64,000 nucleotides of DNA from Batrachochytrium dendrobatidis JAM81 (taxonomy: Eukaryota > Chytridiomycota > Chytridiomycetes > Rhizophydiales): NCBI RefSeq assembly GCF_000203795.2, contig NW_006281101.1, positions 521,279-585,278 on the forward strand, read 5' to 3'. Each line of letters opens with the position of its first letter. Position 1 is the first letter of the stretch. The notes below the pieces were generated by a model, which was not told where the DNA came from, ran no database searches, and saw only the letters and a list, made by a program, of their open reading frames with translations. The translations under genes were made by a program, and so were the position numbers. Shown here piece by piece: positions 26,434 through 38,899 of the stretch.

Positions 26434-26692
26434 TACAACCATATTCACGTAAATGAAATACTTTTTATCGTGTAATGACCATTTATCCTTGGAGTAACAA
26501 TGGATATTTGCTGCGCCTTTCTATTAGGAATTGTCTTTAATTGGCACTTTCAGTTCTTTGACAGTGCTCATCATACAAGACTAAACTATGGTTTTGAGCT
26601 GAGTTTGATGAAGATTATCATTTCATGAGATTGATCATTTATTATATACTTGGTATCTATTAGTATTTTATTTTACGTGAATGCGACTGTCA
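26434..26692. repeat. MITE-like repeat copy B
   Basis: Starts TACAACCATATTCACGTAAA and ends TTTTACGTGAATGCGACTGT. About 259 bp, a short internally deleted member. It starts 51 bases after the transaldolase stop codon and so probably lies in or just after its 3' UTR. Confidence 0.7.
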
Positions 26693-26828
26693 GAGTTTAG
26701 ACATGGTATTTCAGTTGAATATTAGATATAATCACGTGGTGGGTTGTAAAGTTTCAATGATCATCAAACTGTTAGTTTGTCGCTACGATTCACAATAGAA
26801 TCTGGATAACTGGTTACATCAATCCAGC

Positions 26829-27805
26829 ATGAACAACCTATTCCAACCCACTGCATTAGACTCATGCACATCTCCATCTTCACAAACTTTAGCCCTGCTT
26901 AAATCCGCCTCGCTGACTCATGCACAATACGACCCAGCAGATCCACTAGGGAAACTTATGGCTTATGCAACCCTGACTCCGATTGCTTTACTGGTTGCTT
27001 ACACCACTCAGTGTCTATTCAGTCGCGATTTGGCTTCTGGGTTTATGTTATTAGGCCAGCTTGTCAACGAAGGAGTGAATTATATTCTCAAAAATTCCAT
27101 TCGTCAGGATCGTCCTACAGGTAAATACCAGTTGCATCCAAATGTAGCATTACTGTACTAATTAGAGTTGAATATTTCCATTAGATCGACTGGGAAAAGG
27201 ATATGGTATGCCATCCAGCCATGCTCAATTCATCTGGTACTTTGCAGTCTACTCGTCCATTTATACTCTGCGCAAGTGAGTTCAAGAATGCAATTGCTTT
27301 TTATCCATTGGTTTGCACTGCTATCATTCAGATCTGATCCGCTGTATATGATTAGCATCAAGTTTAGATTCAATGCATGGAAATTGATTATGGTTATTGG
27401 GTTAACTCTTTGCGCTTTGATTGTGTCGTACTCAAGGTAACCAATGATTGAATGTTAGAATACATGGTATCCAACAGTGGATTGGATAAAGAGCATGCAT
27501 TAATACAAAGGCTTTATTGGCAATGCGATTTGCATGCATTCAATACGATGATGACTAGACTGCGACTAGAGTACCACTCATTAGAACAAGTTTGTGTGGG
27601 ATCCGCAGTTGGGGCACTGATGGGAGTGGTTTGGTATGTGTTGGTGCAGCAAGTGCTGTTTCCACTTGCCGAGTATTTCCAAGTGGTGGATGGATGGATA
27701 GGACAAATGTTTTTGTTGAGGGACACTCGATCTGTAGGTGGACTGATGGCAGCACAACGATCATGGAGTAGAGACGAGTCTAAATCCAAGAATAAGCATG
27801 AATAA
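26829..27805 (+). CDS. CAX4: Dolichyl-diphosphatase (PAP2-family)
   Basis: Four exons: 26829-27120, 27185-27275, 27368-27436, 27559-27805. They give 232 residues, the normal length. PAP2 phosphatase motifs appear in order: KNSIRQDRPT (C1-like), GYGMPSSHAQF (C2, catalytic His) and SRLRLEYHSLEQVCVG (C3). Four to five hydrophobic segments are present (for example LTPIALLVAYTTQCLF, LIMVIGLTLCALIVSY, ALMGVVWYVLVQQVLF). The family removes a phosphate from dolichyl diphosphate on the ER lumenal side and so recycles the carrier for N-glycosylation. The Lys-Glu-rich tail ends NKHE. The symbol follows the yeast gene (also CWH8); the animal name is DOLPP1. Confidence 0.9.
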
Positions 27806-27876
27806 AGACTTGGTGAAACTTGAACTGGCCGACAAGTGCATTCAACTGAATTCATCGACTTTAGTGCGGACCACAG

Positions 27877-30010
27877 ATGCAAGGCCATTGCTCCCCTCCA
27901 CTGCAGCAGAGTATTGCAGACACTGCTACGCAACCATCTCACATTGAAGTGGTGCATTACCCATTCTCTGATGAGTCCGATATCGACGACCAACAACCAT
28001 CTCAGCGGCAGTCACCTTCACCCACAAGGCTTAGCAAACATGAGAAGCAACAAAAGCCTGCTGGCTGTTTTGGGTCATCTGCTACTGAGACCCTGGCAAA
28101 GGAGCATATCATTATGTCAGGTTACTTGCTCAAGAAGGGTGAACAACGACGGGTATGTATGGATTATCTTGTAGTAACTGGTCTGGCTATTGAAGCCAAT
28201 ACACATCGAGATTCAATGAAACAGTCTGTATGCAGACATGGCTGCATACAGCAATAAACTTGCATGACGATCAACTGAACAGTTACACTCCTGTTTTGTA
28301 TCCCATTAGCCTAGTAGTGTCTAGAGTCATTCAACTAATCGTCACATATTATGTAGAGTTGGAAGCGAAGGTGGTTTGTGCTTCGTCCAGGCATGTTGTC
28401 ATACTACCAGAGTGACAAGGAATATGAGATTCTTAATATTATTCCATTGGCAGACATCACCACCATTGCACAGGTTGAACTACGAAAGCGGTTGTTTGTG
28501 TTTGGTATGGTGACTCGCAAACGCACTTATTACGTATGTGCATCGTCAGCTGTAGACAGAGACACTTGGATGACTGCGATCAAGGCTGCACATCGGTCTG
28601 CAAGATCATCCACTACTACACCAGACTTGGCACTTTCAGGAGTGTCTGGGTCACATCCATCAACATCAACCACCCCGCATCAAGTCATGTTTTCATTACC
28701 TGCTCAACGACCATCTACGCAGGTGCACAGAGAGAATACTCCTGGAATAATTCGAACGAATAGAACCACGTTGGATGAACCATCTCAAAGATCTCCTGTA
28801 ATAACTAGATCAGATACTCCATCTATTCTAGAGTCCGTTGCAACCATTGAATCTGTGCTCACTATCGGCTCTAATCCATCATCAGTTCTTGTAGGTGCCA
28901 ATACCAATCCTGCTCAGATTTTAACTGGGATACCCACTGCCGATGAGCCCATGCTTCAACATCTGGACGCCCCATTGATTCCTGAATCCACAGAAACTGA
29001 ACAAAGATCCGATCTGGAAAATACTGTTAATCCCAACACTCATGAACCTAGTCGTCATAATAGCAATCTATCCACATATGCGCAACATGCTTCATTACCC
29101 GCTCCATTTTCTATCCAACCAAGCTGGTCAGAATCTAGTTCAGATTACTTGTACCAATCAATCATTACAAGCGAACCAAGCAATACCAGTAGTGTTCATC
29201 TGGACATAGACTCCACTAGAGTATCTACACACTCCTCGATTGCCAATCAAAACAATATATTGTCCATGTCTGCTCCATCACAACTTTCTGCTGGCTTGCG
29301 CGCAGCAATGCTTGGTGAATCAGTGTCGGAACAGATACCCACCCCATCTAATCATCTCAAATCAACCTCTGGCATAGGTGAGTATGCTGCTGCCGCGTCA
29401 TCCACATCGTTTCCATCTCGCACTCAAAGCGTGCTACGACCTGGCAATATTCGCAGCATCTCTGATCTCAATCTCTCACATTCAGATGATCCTGCCAGAT
29501 CTCATCAGCCATTTAGTGATTATGAAGATGATGAGGAAGAGAATAATGGATCTAGATCAAAGGATGCACTAGAGCATTTGACTATGAGACAAAGAGAGCT
29601 GTATCGACCGGCTTTGGTTGCAATGGCGAATGATCAAGTCGTGAGACAGGGGTACTTGCTGAAACTCGGCGGTGGTCTACCTCGACAATGGAAACAACGC
29701 TGGTTTGTTTTGCGTAATGGTCATTTAACGTGCTATAAAAATAGCTCGGTAAGCTTATTTCACATTTGAACTACATTTGAAACCGGTTAAAATAATGACA
29801 TGTTTATTTCTGTAGGAATATGAAGTATTGCGAATTATATCGCTTGCATCTATTTTGGATGTTTTGGCTGTTGATCCACCCCGTGGTGCACATAGGCATA
29901 TACATTGCTTTAAAATAGTTTTGGCAAAGCGGTCCATGTTGTTATGTGCAGATACGAATCAAGTTGCGGCAGATTGGATTGAATCATTTCAGCAGACTTT
30001 GAGAAGATAA
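27877..30010 (+). CDS. Tandem pleckstrin-homology (PH) domain protein
   Basis: Three exons: 27877-28152, 28357-29748, 29816-30010. They give 620 residues. PH domain 1 spans the first intron: IMSGYLLKKGEQRR, then SWKRRWFVLRPGMLSYY, ending DTWMTAIKAAH with the invariant Trp. A Ser/Thr/Pro-rich, probably disordered middle of about 330 residues follows. PH domain 2 is VVRQGYLLKLGG, RQWKQRWFVLRNGHLTCY, then a C-terminal helix ADWIESFQQTL. PH domains bind phosphoinositides or proteins and place the protein at membranes. The role of this one is unknown; a signalling adaptor is plausible. The start is the first in-frame ATG; an upstream non-coding exon cannot be excluded. Confidence 0.85.
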
Positions 30011-30418
30011 ATTATTGATGTGTTGGATTTAGAATGTGAATGATTCAATGAGGTTTGCAGTTTGACGAATAAACTATATGCATACTAATTGAAATGACTA
30101 TATAATTGTATATTTGAGTGGAGAGATGGGAAAGAATCAATACAAATCAGATTGTATTCGGCTACAAACTTTCTAAAGCATCAACTTGATACTAAATTTC
30201 AACTCAGTAGTTATATCCAGCTTTAAACAGTCAGAGTACAACTGGGTTGGGCTTCGACAAGTCGGAAATACTTGATCACTTTCAATTAAATGGAGTGTAC
30301 AAACTCGGTATGTTCACTACTATAGATTCCAGTAATAAAACCACAAGATCATCATAGCACATTCCAGTGAAACCAACATTTATTTGTATTTCCACCAAAC
30401 TGCAAGTCGCCATCAACG
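30011..30418. other. Convergent intergenic space, nothing recognised
   Basis: Lies between the stop codons of the PH protein gene (plus) and PPM1 (minus). No ORF or repeat is recognised. It is AT-rich, fitting 3' UTRs. Confidence 0.5.
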
Positions 30419-31841
30419 TTAATGTTCATATTTAAACCACAATTTGTCAACGTATGTTTGCGCCATGTCGTCATTAGCGTGTCCAAGTTTGACTGCCCAC
30501 GATATACAGTAGTGCATCGAAAGGAGTTGCCATTCCTCAATCTCATCAAAAATTTCTAATTTGGATACACTAGACTATTGGTTAGTACCGTCATGTTTGA
30601 TTAAAGCTTTCAGATGTAATGGCTTACCGAAGCTTTTCCGAGTCAGAAATACACTTGTCCCAAACAGTATTGAGATTGATTGCCCGTGAGGTTGTCCATC
30701 CACATTCAATGTAGCGAGATATCTGATGCTCCAGAGTCTGGCAATCATGTATTCCGGGTAGAGTGATATTTCGGGTCTGGTAGTTGAAACATGTATGATT
30801 GAATTAGGTTTGTAAATACTTTTAAAGCAGCATACATTCTTCAATGTTGCTAAATTTCAGGATAGAAATCACCCGAGTACCTTGAGATTATTAAGCATTG
30901 TTATTCCAAAAGCATCATTGGGAAGAATCTGTTCATATGTAGCAACCACTGCCGTAGTAAAACTTGATGCCATGGTGGTCAGAATTGAGTGAGATACGAT
31001 TGGATCGAGGTAGATCAGCACGCATTCTGACAGTATCAATGTTGGTAATCTATATAGAGTTGAACCAAACCATTAGACTAGAAAGCATATATTGGACCAA
31101 GCTAATTCATAAAACGCAGATTTGAAAGCAATCATTACGTTGTATCGAGTCCCATGGAAACGAGCTTGGGTAGAATACATGTAAAATCACGTAAATCACC
31201 AGGAATCAGCCAGTACGAGTCCGCAACCAGCTCTACTCCACCACCCAACACTTTATATGAATCTTCTCCAATGACGAGTCTAGTATTTTTATCTCGGACA
31301 ATTGCATGTGCTTTTTTTGCAGTGATCTGTGGATAGTCTATCTCAATATACCGTCTTGGGTTGATTCCATCAGCCTAAAAGAATACGAAATTGGGCAAGT
31401 TACAATCATACTATTCAATCTGCTTGGTATGATCGACTTCAGTATCACCTTGAAATTAAAAAATCGAGTATCGGATCCAGCACCAAGAGAAATGATCTGT
31501 TTATCCATTGGACGAGTGCCAGATCCAGGTATTTCTGACCCTGTGGCATCCTGCAATGGGATGGTAGCGGTTAAAAACTGCTTGATGAGGATATCTAAAC
31601 CAGCAGTGCGAGCATATGTTCCCCTGTTGATAATGGGTGCTCTTTTTGATCCTCGTTTAAGAAATGCCTTGATATATGGATCTTGAAGATATCCAGCTGT
31701 TACTGCTGAGCTTGAATGGTGCAAGTTAGTTTATCAAGAACATTACTCAAAGTACGCATTGGTTTCTTACTGTTTGCTTGTCAGAGCATCTTCATTGGTT
31801 CCTCTAACAGCATCATCTCTATCCAGCACATGTTTCTCCAT
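30419..31841 (-). CDS. PPM1: Leucine carboxyl methyltransferase (PP2A methylation)
   Basis: Six minus-strand exons: 31841-31771, 31710-31449, 31374-31139, 31049-30881, 30776-30628, 30569-30419. All phases agree, giving 345 residues (family about 330). Conserved features: DAVRGTNEDAL; YLQDPYIKAF; RAPIINRGTYAR; the SAM-binding IISLGAGSDTRFF; NPRRYIEIDYP; LILSECVLIYLD; and the C-terminal KLEIFDEIEEWQLL. The enzyme methylates the C-terminal leucine of the PP2A catalytic subunit using S-adenosylmethionine and so promotes holoenzyme assembly. The last acceptor was placed at 30570 because the nearer AG brings an early stop. The animal name is LCMT1. Confidence 0.93.
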
Positions 31842-32221
31842 GACTGCGCTTGACCACTATCGAGAATCAATAGAAACAGTTTATCTAATTCTGATGAATC
31901 AGCCAATATGGAAATATCGAGCAAATACAATGGCAACAGAATGTAGAAATCTGATTGCTTATTTGGTTTTGAGAAACTATTATAGAATGAAACCATTTCA
32001 ATTGAGAAATAAACAGTTTGGATCTACGAAACAGCTAATCTTCAAGCAAACCACGATCGTCTACTGCATATCAACTATGAATGCATTTACATTAGGAATC
32101 CAAGACAAAGTCTTGGCAAGATGATTCATGAGCAGCCAAGCCAACACTGTCAACTTCTGTCATTCATCTGCTTTTCGTTTCCCGATTTCTACTCTCACAA
32201 ACTATAACATCATCTAGGTCA
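31842..32221. other. Divergent promoter region between PPM1 and SND1
   Basis: 380 bp between two divergent start codons. A plus-strand ORF crossing it overlaps the antisense of PPM1 exon 1 and has no domain, so I treat it as chance. No repeat is seen. Confidence 0.45.
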
Positions 32222-35200
32222 ATGACATCTCAACAACTATCTGCTTCGGGCCGCTCAATGGTCAAAAATGTCATCTCTGCTGACACTGTCGTTCTTAGGG
32301 GTAAACCTGTCGGTGGTCCTCCTCCTGAATTGGTCTTTTCCCTGTCGCATCTGGTCGCTCCCCGCCTTGGTTCCAGCAAGGAACCTGAGAAGGAGGAGGT
32401 GTGATGCTAGTATTGTTTTGGTTATAATGTGGTTGTATTGTTAGACAGGGTTCTTTATAGTAATGGTAGATCGATGCATTGGCTAGTTAATGGATACTGG
32501 TGAATAGGCCGTCATTTCTATCATCATGATCACTTTGTCAAGTGAAACAGCTCATCTGATCTCTATTAAACCACTATAGTGAGGATAGTTCAAGATCATT
32601 CTTGGTCTGTTCCCAATTCATTTCGGTATCCTTTGCGATATCAACCCAGAGTACTCTTGATCTTTTCCAACCCCATGGACTGCATATTGATATAAACGAT
32701 CTTACCAACTTTAAAAATACACTTGTTTCAATCTATAGCCATTTGCATTTGAAGCTCGCGAGTATCTTCGACGTCTAGTTGTAGGAAAAGATGTTGCTTA
32801 CAAGACCGAATATACCACCACTAGTAACAATCGCAGCTTTGGTACTTTGATCCTACGTGTTCCTGTCGACGGAGAAACAAATGTGGCAAAATTGTTGGTG
32901 AAGGAGGGCTGGGCCAAGATCCGCATGCGCGATGGAAAACACGCACCTACAGAGTAAGTTATTCCAGAAACTATATAGAAACAGAGCTGTTTGTTCAACT
33001 TTGAGTTTTTGAATGTATTAGTGAGCAGCTAGAGCTCGCTGAACTGGAGAAAGAAGCGCAAGAAGCTAAAAAGGGAATCTGGGCTGAAAAATCTGAAGCA
33101 AGTATTTGATTTTGTTGAATCCATTACCAAAAGGAAAATACTGAAAGTGGTGATAGACTATTTACTTTTTACTGTTTATAAATAGATTCGTAAGGTGTAT
33201 CATACATATACTGGTGAAACTCGTTCAATCATTGACGACCTCAAAAAACAGCCTATTCCAGGTAACTTACTGTGCGTCCTGTTTGTTTTGTTAAACTATG
33301 CATGTGAAATGACTTTGCAATCTATATAGCTGTTCTTGAGCAGGTTCGTGATGGATCCACATTCCGCGTTCTATTGATTCTTCCCAAGGATCAAGGCAAT
33401 ATCTACCAACACATTACATTGTCTCTTTCTGGTATCAAATGTCCCACCCTACGTAAAGATATTCCCAACCAAGAAGACATCATTGAACCCTATTCAGAAG
33501 AAGCCAAATACTTTGTGGAGTCGCGTTTACTTCAAAAAGATATTCATGTGGTTCTTGAAAGCTTTTCTGGAACAGGCCCGTCTGCCTCATTTGTTGGCTC
33601 AATCAAATTTCCTGCAGGAAATATTGCCGAAGCATTACTCTCTGAAGGGTTTGCCAAAATTATTGGATGGAATTTGTCTGTTGTAAGTGGACAAGGCCAC
33701 ATTGCAGCATACAAGGCTGCCGAAGAAAAGGCCAGACAAAGACGATTGCGTGTCTGGCACTCGTTTGTCAAAACTACGGACGATGCACAGGGTGGAAAAG
33801 GAGCTAGCTGCGTTTTGGGTAACGAGTATGATGCCATTGTGACAAAAATCATTGGTGCAGATTTGATTATGGTTGAGCCTGTAGCCACACCTGGTAAAGA
33901 TCGAAAACTTCAGCTTGCTTCAATCCGTGGACCCAAGCGAGCCAAGAACGATGCTGGCTTTGAGGTTGGATACAGTCATGATGCACAGGAATTTTTACGC
34001 TCGAGATTGGTGGGAAATAAAGTTCAGGTGCGTATTGACTACATCAAAGCTTCCGAAGGCGAATACGAACAGCGCGAATGTGCAACCATCACCCTTGCCA
34101 ATGGAACCAACATTGGTGAAACATTGGTGTCTCGTGGACTTGCTACTGTAATTAAGCACCGTAAAGATGACAACTCGAGATCATCGGATTATGATAAACT
34201 TGTTCAAGCAGAGGAGAAATCTGTTAGCGGATCCAAAGGTATGCACTCCACCAAAGAGCCGCCTGTTCATCGTATTATTGACGCATCAGAGAATGCTGCC
34301 AAATCTCGACAGTACTTGCCTTTTCTTCAACGCTCCAACCGTTTGACAGGCATCGTTGAGCACGTTTCGAGTGGGTCCAGACTACGTATAACTGTCCCTG
34401 CACAGAGTTGCCGTTTGGTTATGGTTCTGAGTGGTATTCGTGCTCCTAAATATGCTCGCAATGCCAATGAAAAATCCGAGCCATTTGGAGCAGAAGCTGC
34501 TGAATTCGTTTCACGTTTAGTTATGCAGCGCGAAGTAGACCTAGAATTTGAAGGTGTAGACAAGGTTGGAGGATTTATTGGAACTGTTTTTTTCAAGCCT
34601 GCCAACAGTCTACATCACGGTGCAGTCGATGCGGCTTCAACCCAAGTTAATCTCGCGGTTGCGCTATTGGAGAATGGACTTGCAACTGTGCATGATTACT
34701 CGGCATCTCAGAGTCATTATACCAATCAACTATATGATGCTGAAATTGAGGCCAAAAATGCTCGGTTAAATATATGGACAGACTATGATCCAGCAAGCGA
34801 ATTTGTCGATGAAAATAGACAAGAATCGAATGATCTTACTGGTGGGGTTTCAAACCAGCAGTCGGGTTCATTGGGTACATCGGACATGCGCGAGATTTTT
34901 GTCAGCAACATTTCTGCTGATACTGGATTATTGCATATCCAAGTTCAAGGGTCTGATCTCATTAAACTAGAGCAGCTTATGGTGAAATTTTCTCAGTATC
35001 ATTCCACTGCAGGTCAGCAAGCTATTGCTCCATTTGCACTCAAAGCGGGTGACTATTGTTCGGCTCAATTTACAGTTGATAAATGTTGGTATCGTGCACG
35101 CGTGTGCAAACTTAATGGTGCCAACTCATATACAATCGTGTATATTGACTATGGAAATTCAGAAACCGTTCCTGGAAGTCGGCTGAGGGGTTTACCTGCA

Positions 35201-35746
35201 CAATTTGGAACATCTATTTTAAAGCCTCAAGCTGTCGAGGCACAGCTAGCCTATGTGCAGCTTCCAGGTGTTGCTGCAGATCAATCTGCTTTTCTTGCCA
35301 CTGCAACTATTGAAGCAGGAGCAGAGTTTTCGGAAGAGGCTTTTGCGATGCTGAGGGATTTAACAGAGGGGAAGAAACTTGCAGCGCAGATTGTGGGTCG
35401 TAGTACAGGAACACCAGCTGCAGGAACAAAAACGGGATCAGTAGTGCTTAACCTTGTTGTGTATGATCTTGAACAAGTAAAGAATCCGGCTAATGGAGAC
35501 GGAAGAGTCTGGTCAGTGAATGAGCAGCTTGTGCGCGAAGGGCTCGCATACGTTAGTCGCAACTGGACACGCAAGATCGAGATGGAACGTCGAGCAAAAC
35601 ATAAATCTGTAGGTGGATCCTTGGCTGCTATGAGTTTAAACAACACTGCTGTCGATACCAGTGTTCTTGAGCAAATTGTTGCAGCTCAAGATATAGCCAA
35701 GCAAGAAAGGGTGAGTGGTTTGCTTAATGCTTTAACAACTATGTAG
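32222..35746 (+). CDS. SND1: Tudor staphylococcal-nuclease protein (Tudor-SN/SND1)
   Basis: Five exons: 32222-32398, 32739-32953, 33022-33097, 33186-33261, 33330-35746. They give 986 residues. The third intron uses a GC donor (GCAAGT at 33098), needed for frame. SN-like domains repeat with the signatures VVLRGKPVGGPPPE / FAFEAREYLRRL, VRDGSTFRVLL / YSEEAKYFVESRL, ANDAGFEVGYSHDAQEFL, and VVMVLSGIRAP-like / FGAEAAEFV. Then a Tudor domain (about 35030-35210: CSAQFTVDKCWYRARV, IVYIDYGNSETV) sits inside a fifth, split SN fold. Family role: a multifunctional RNA-binding protein in RNA silencing, splicing, decay of edited RNA and stress granules. The repeated SN domains of this family keep the fold, and retention of catalytic residues here was not tested. 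Confidence 0.93.
33098..33185 (+). other. GC-AG intron in SND1
   Basis: The upstream exon reads ...AEKSE and the next begins IRKVYHTYTGE. The only junction keeping frame uses GCAAGT as donor and AATAG as acceptor. The GT two bases downstream gives the wrong phase. Confidence 0.65.
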
Positions 35747-35888
35747 TAACTAATATTTATTATAAGATTAATCTATGGCAATATGGCGATTTCCTTGCGG
35801 ACGACGATATCTAAAATGAAATGAAATTTGAAATTGTCCAAATAATCTTGTTCAGAGTTGTCCGAACTTTCCAGACAAATTAAACTTG

Positions 35889-36497
35889 ATGCATTCATTT
35901 GTTAACATAGCGCCTCTGATTACCCAAGAAACCCATCACAGTGATCAATGTCTCACTCCTGTTTCGGGAGCCGAGAGTGCATCCCAAATCAATGCAGCAA
36001 CTGTGTTATGCAGTTTTTCACACACGAGACGGCAGTCTTTTGTCGCAGTTCCAACGGTCCACAATGACCCAGATAGCAGAACACAATGGGAGAAAGAATC
36101 ATACCATTCATCCTCTCCCGAATCATCACTGGATGTAGTGTCTACTTGTATAAGATCGCAACGAGGAGCATTCTCGGCTATTCTGATGTTAAGCGATGAC
36201 GATGAAAGTGACTCTTGCTATGAAACATTGCATGCACTGGCCCAATCACAGCAAAGCGCTGATGCAAATGTGTTTTGGTCTACCACTACAGCCAAAATTG
36301 TTGATGCCATTAGAAAAGCCTCACACTCTACAGCATCGGATCTTGTACCAAAAGTATCTTCTCGCAAGACTAATGCAGAGGTAGGAGCAGATCCCATTCA
36401 TGACTATGAAGACATGGTTGAACTGGAATCTCCCAGAAAGACTTTTCATGTTAAGCCACAGTTGCAAATACATCGAGAAAGGAATGGTGTCTACTGA
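35889..36497 (+). CDS. Hypothetical protein, unrecognised
   Basis: ORF of about 202 residues from the ATG at 35889, starting 140 bases after the SND1 stop. Composition is rich in Ser, His, Gln and Thr with acidic patches (SDDDESDSCYET). No membrane segment, signal peptide or known domain is visible. Its length with no stop is suggestive but not decisive in this AT-rich DNA. It could be a small gene, or an exon of one whose other exons I did not find. Confidence 0.4.
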   Translation: MHSFVNIAPLITQETHHSDQCLTPVSGAESASQINAATVLCSFSHTRRQSFVAVPTVHNDPDSRTQWEKESYHSSSPESSLDVVSTCIRSQRGAFSAILMLSDDDESDSCYETLHALAQSQQSADANVFWSTTTAKIVDAIRKASHSTASDLVPKVSSRKTNAEVGADPIHDYEDMVELESPRKTFHVKPQLQIHRERNGVY

Positions 36498-36571
36498 ACC
36501 ACATGTCAATAAAGAATCTTGCAATATCACAGATTTCACGAGTGAAATGCATTGCACATTTCAGTTTCTTT

Positions 36572-36768
36572 TACAGCATATTCATGAAAATAAACCATTA
36601 TCTTGCAGTCATTATTCCAGAATAGACAATGGCTAAATAGTTGCTGCTTTCTTACTATAGATTCACTTGATAGGCATTCTTCAATAAACACAACGACCAT
36701 TATATGAAACTGGCTGTTTATTATAGACACTCTTATTCGGTGCTTCACTTTATGCCAATACGACTGTG
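36572..36768. repeat. MITE-like repeat copy C
   Basis: Starts TACAGCATATTCATGAAAAT and ends GCCAATACGACTGTGA. Internal CTTGCAGTCATTATTCCAGA and ACAATGGCTAAATAG match the family core. About 197 bp, diverged. It lies 75 bases after the stop of the preceding ORF. Confidence 0.6.
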
Positions 36769-36834
36769 ATTTGGATATTGGTTAGAATACAAATGTAATT
36801 ACACTTTGAATCTCATAGTCATCCACTATGCATT

Positions 36835-38789
36835 TTATACGGGAGGATGATGCCATGGATTATTAAATGATTCATGCTCTACCATGTCATGTGGCTCAGA
36901 AAACTCTTGAGCAATCTGCTGTGATTCTTTAAACTTTTTGGTACTAATGTGCCATAAATCTGGTCCCCGAGCCGATCTACTTTCAATATACCCTACTGTT
37001 GTTATTCCAATATAACCTAGTTGAATCCATGGCAAAACACAAGACAGTATGTTAGAATAGTATGCTTGCCCGTCTACGCTCGTCAAATCATATATAACCT
37101 CGACTATAAACTTACTGATTCGAGTATGAAACACAAATAGACCTGTAGCTGCACAAGTGCATGCAATGATACTTGCCATATATATACAAAGGACCGTCAT
37201 GGCAATATTCATGTCCGAATTGGTATTATGCTGATAGACTTCAAAAACTATTACAATACAATTAAAACATTTTTGAAATTCAGTATGAAATACTTGTTTC
37301 AAAGTAAAATCTAGAAACCTGTCGAATATCTCATACCTGCGTTTGAAAATCCACTTTGATTGACAAAATACTGCACAAAGACATAAATAGACACGCCTGA
37401 CATCAACCATGTAGCAAGCGTCCCAAGTAATGCTGTCACATAAAACACTCGGTAGTTGCGTTTGCCAATGCATGTAGACAGATAGTCACAGTGATGGTCA
37501 TACACACCAATGCACTTGTTGCACGGCTGGTAGTGTTTCATATATAAAATAGATTAAAACAACAGAATGGGCAGCAAACCAAGTGATTTTCTAAAACATT
37601 GCGCTTCATTACACAACTGTACCTTGCAATGTTTAGTCTGAAAACCAACACGAACCTGGCAGATTTGGCAATAGCGCGTATCAGCATCAATCACAGGTAC
37701 ACCTGTTAGCTTGATATAATTAATGTTACGAGGAACATGCGCTTGCTTGACTTTAGAATCTTGTGGATCCAATGAAATTGTAATGATTGTGCATGCCAAT
37801 TGTGCCAATACCAATGCTCCTGAAACTCCGTACAAGATGTGTCGTAGTGAAAACAACTGAACAAACTTTAATATATAAAGAAAATAGACAGAAACTTCAA
37901 AAATCCATACAACGATATGAAGAATAAATTTTGCTATATAAAGAGGATTAAACGAGTTTTTGATATAATGGTCAAGTCAGATTCAAAATAGGTCAAGAAT
38001 TACATTATCCAGACACATATAGTGGATCAATTTTAAACACTAACCGTGAAACGGACGATACCATCCGTTTTTTCGATACCATTTGTTAAACAATGTTGGC
38101 TCAAATCCCTCGCCTGAGAAAAATAAATTGTTGCTCAAGACTAAAAAAGGTAGATTAAGTTTTGTAACAGTAGATGCATATTCATCATTCTTATGCGATA
38201 AGCCTTGTGAGACTAATTGCTCATGATTTGGCTTGTGCAAGTCCTTCATAAGCATTGAGCGAGAGAGATTATCATTTGAAGAGCGTGCAATATGGACAGT
38301 GTTATTTACATCATCATCGCATTTAAATGGAGTGATGGCCAATGATGCTGACGCAGAGCGAGGCGAATGTCGGTGGATATGATTTCCTTTAAGCGAATGC
38401 GACAAATAGCGACTTGAGATGGAAAAAGGACGAGGACGTTTGTCATTTTTAGATGGAGATGCCAAGGCTGACGAGCCAACAAAGCTATTTAATTGTGACT
38501 GTTGATGTATTGGAGCTGAAATGGTTGGAGTGACGACTACTTCCTGAATAGCTGCAGGAATGAAAGTAGGTTGCTCGACAATGACTGCAGGAATGAGTGG
38601 AGTGGCCATTTGCGTTGCTTCCAAGGGCGATGGCTGCAAATTGGAATCCAGCTGAATGGGCAATACTGAAGATGGTTTCTGTGAGGTGAATTCTGGTTGT
38701 AGTTCAGTGGTATGCTCCACCAGCGAATTGGTCGTTTCTGTAGTAGATGACATTGGTATGAAGATGGGGCTGATGCAGGTAAAGTTCAA
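36835..38789 (-). CDS. DHHC-type protein S-acyltransferase (palmitoyltransferase)
   Basis: Minus-strand exons: about 38789-38040, about 37860-37623, 37526-37337, 37247-36835. The first intron is not resolved to the base. The first exon encodes a long Ser/Pro-rich cytosolic extension ending FNKWYRKNGWYRPFH, as at the start of the first membrane segment in ZDHHC1/11-like enzymes. The cysteine-rich domain spans an intron: CQICQVRVGFQTKHCK, then PCNKCIGVYDHHCDYL with the catalytic DHHC, then CIGKRNYRVFY. Several membrane segments flank it (for example GVSGALVLAQLACTIITI, LCIYMASIIACTCAATGLFV). The enzyme attaches palmitate to cysteines of target proteins. The same window holds a palmitoyl-protein thioesterase (54399-55650), but they are about 16 kb apart and no linkage is implied. 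Confidence 0.85.
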
Positions 38790-38899
38790 GTTGGCTTGCG
38801 TGACGAGAAAGCGAGATTATGAATAGGGGAGTCAAGGAACAGCAGGGACGCTGGCTGTAATAAAACATTCAATGCACATCTCCAGATAATGAATGCCAA

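Noticed and set aside
31759..32124. Plus-strand ORF of 121 residues between PPM1 and SND1
   Set aside because: It overlaps the antisense of PPM1 exon 1, has no domain, and reads as chance in a promoter region.
33101..33110. GT donor at 33102 for the third SND1 intron
   Set aside because: It gives the wrong phase with the only good acceptor; the GC donor at 33098 keeps the frame.
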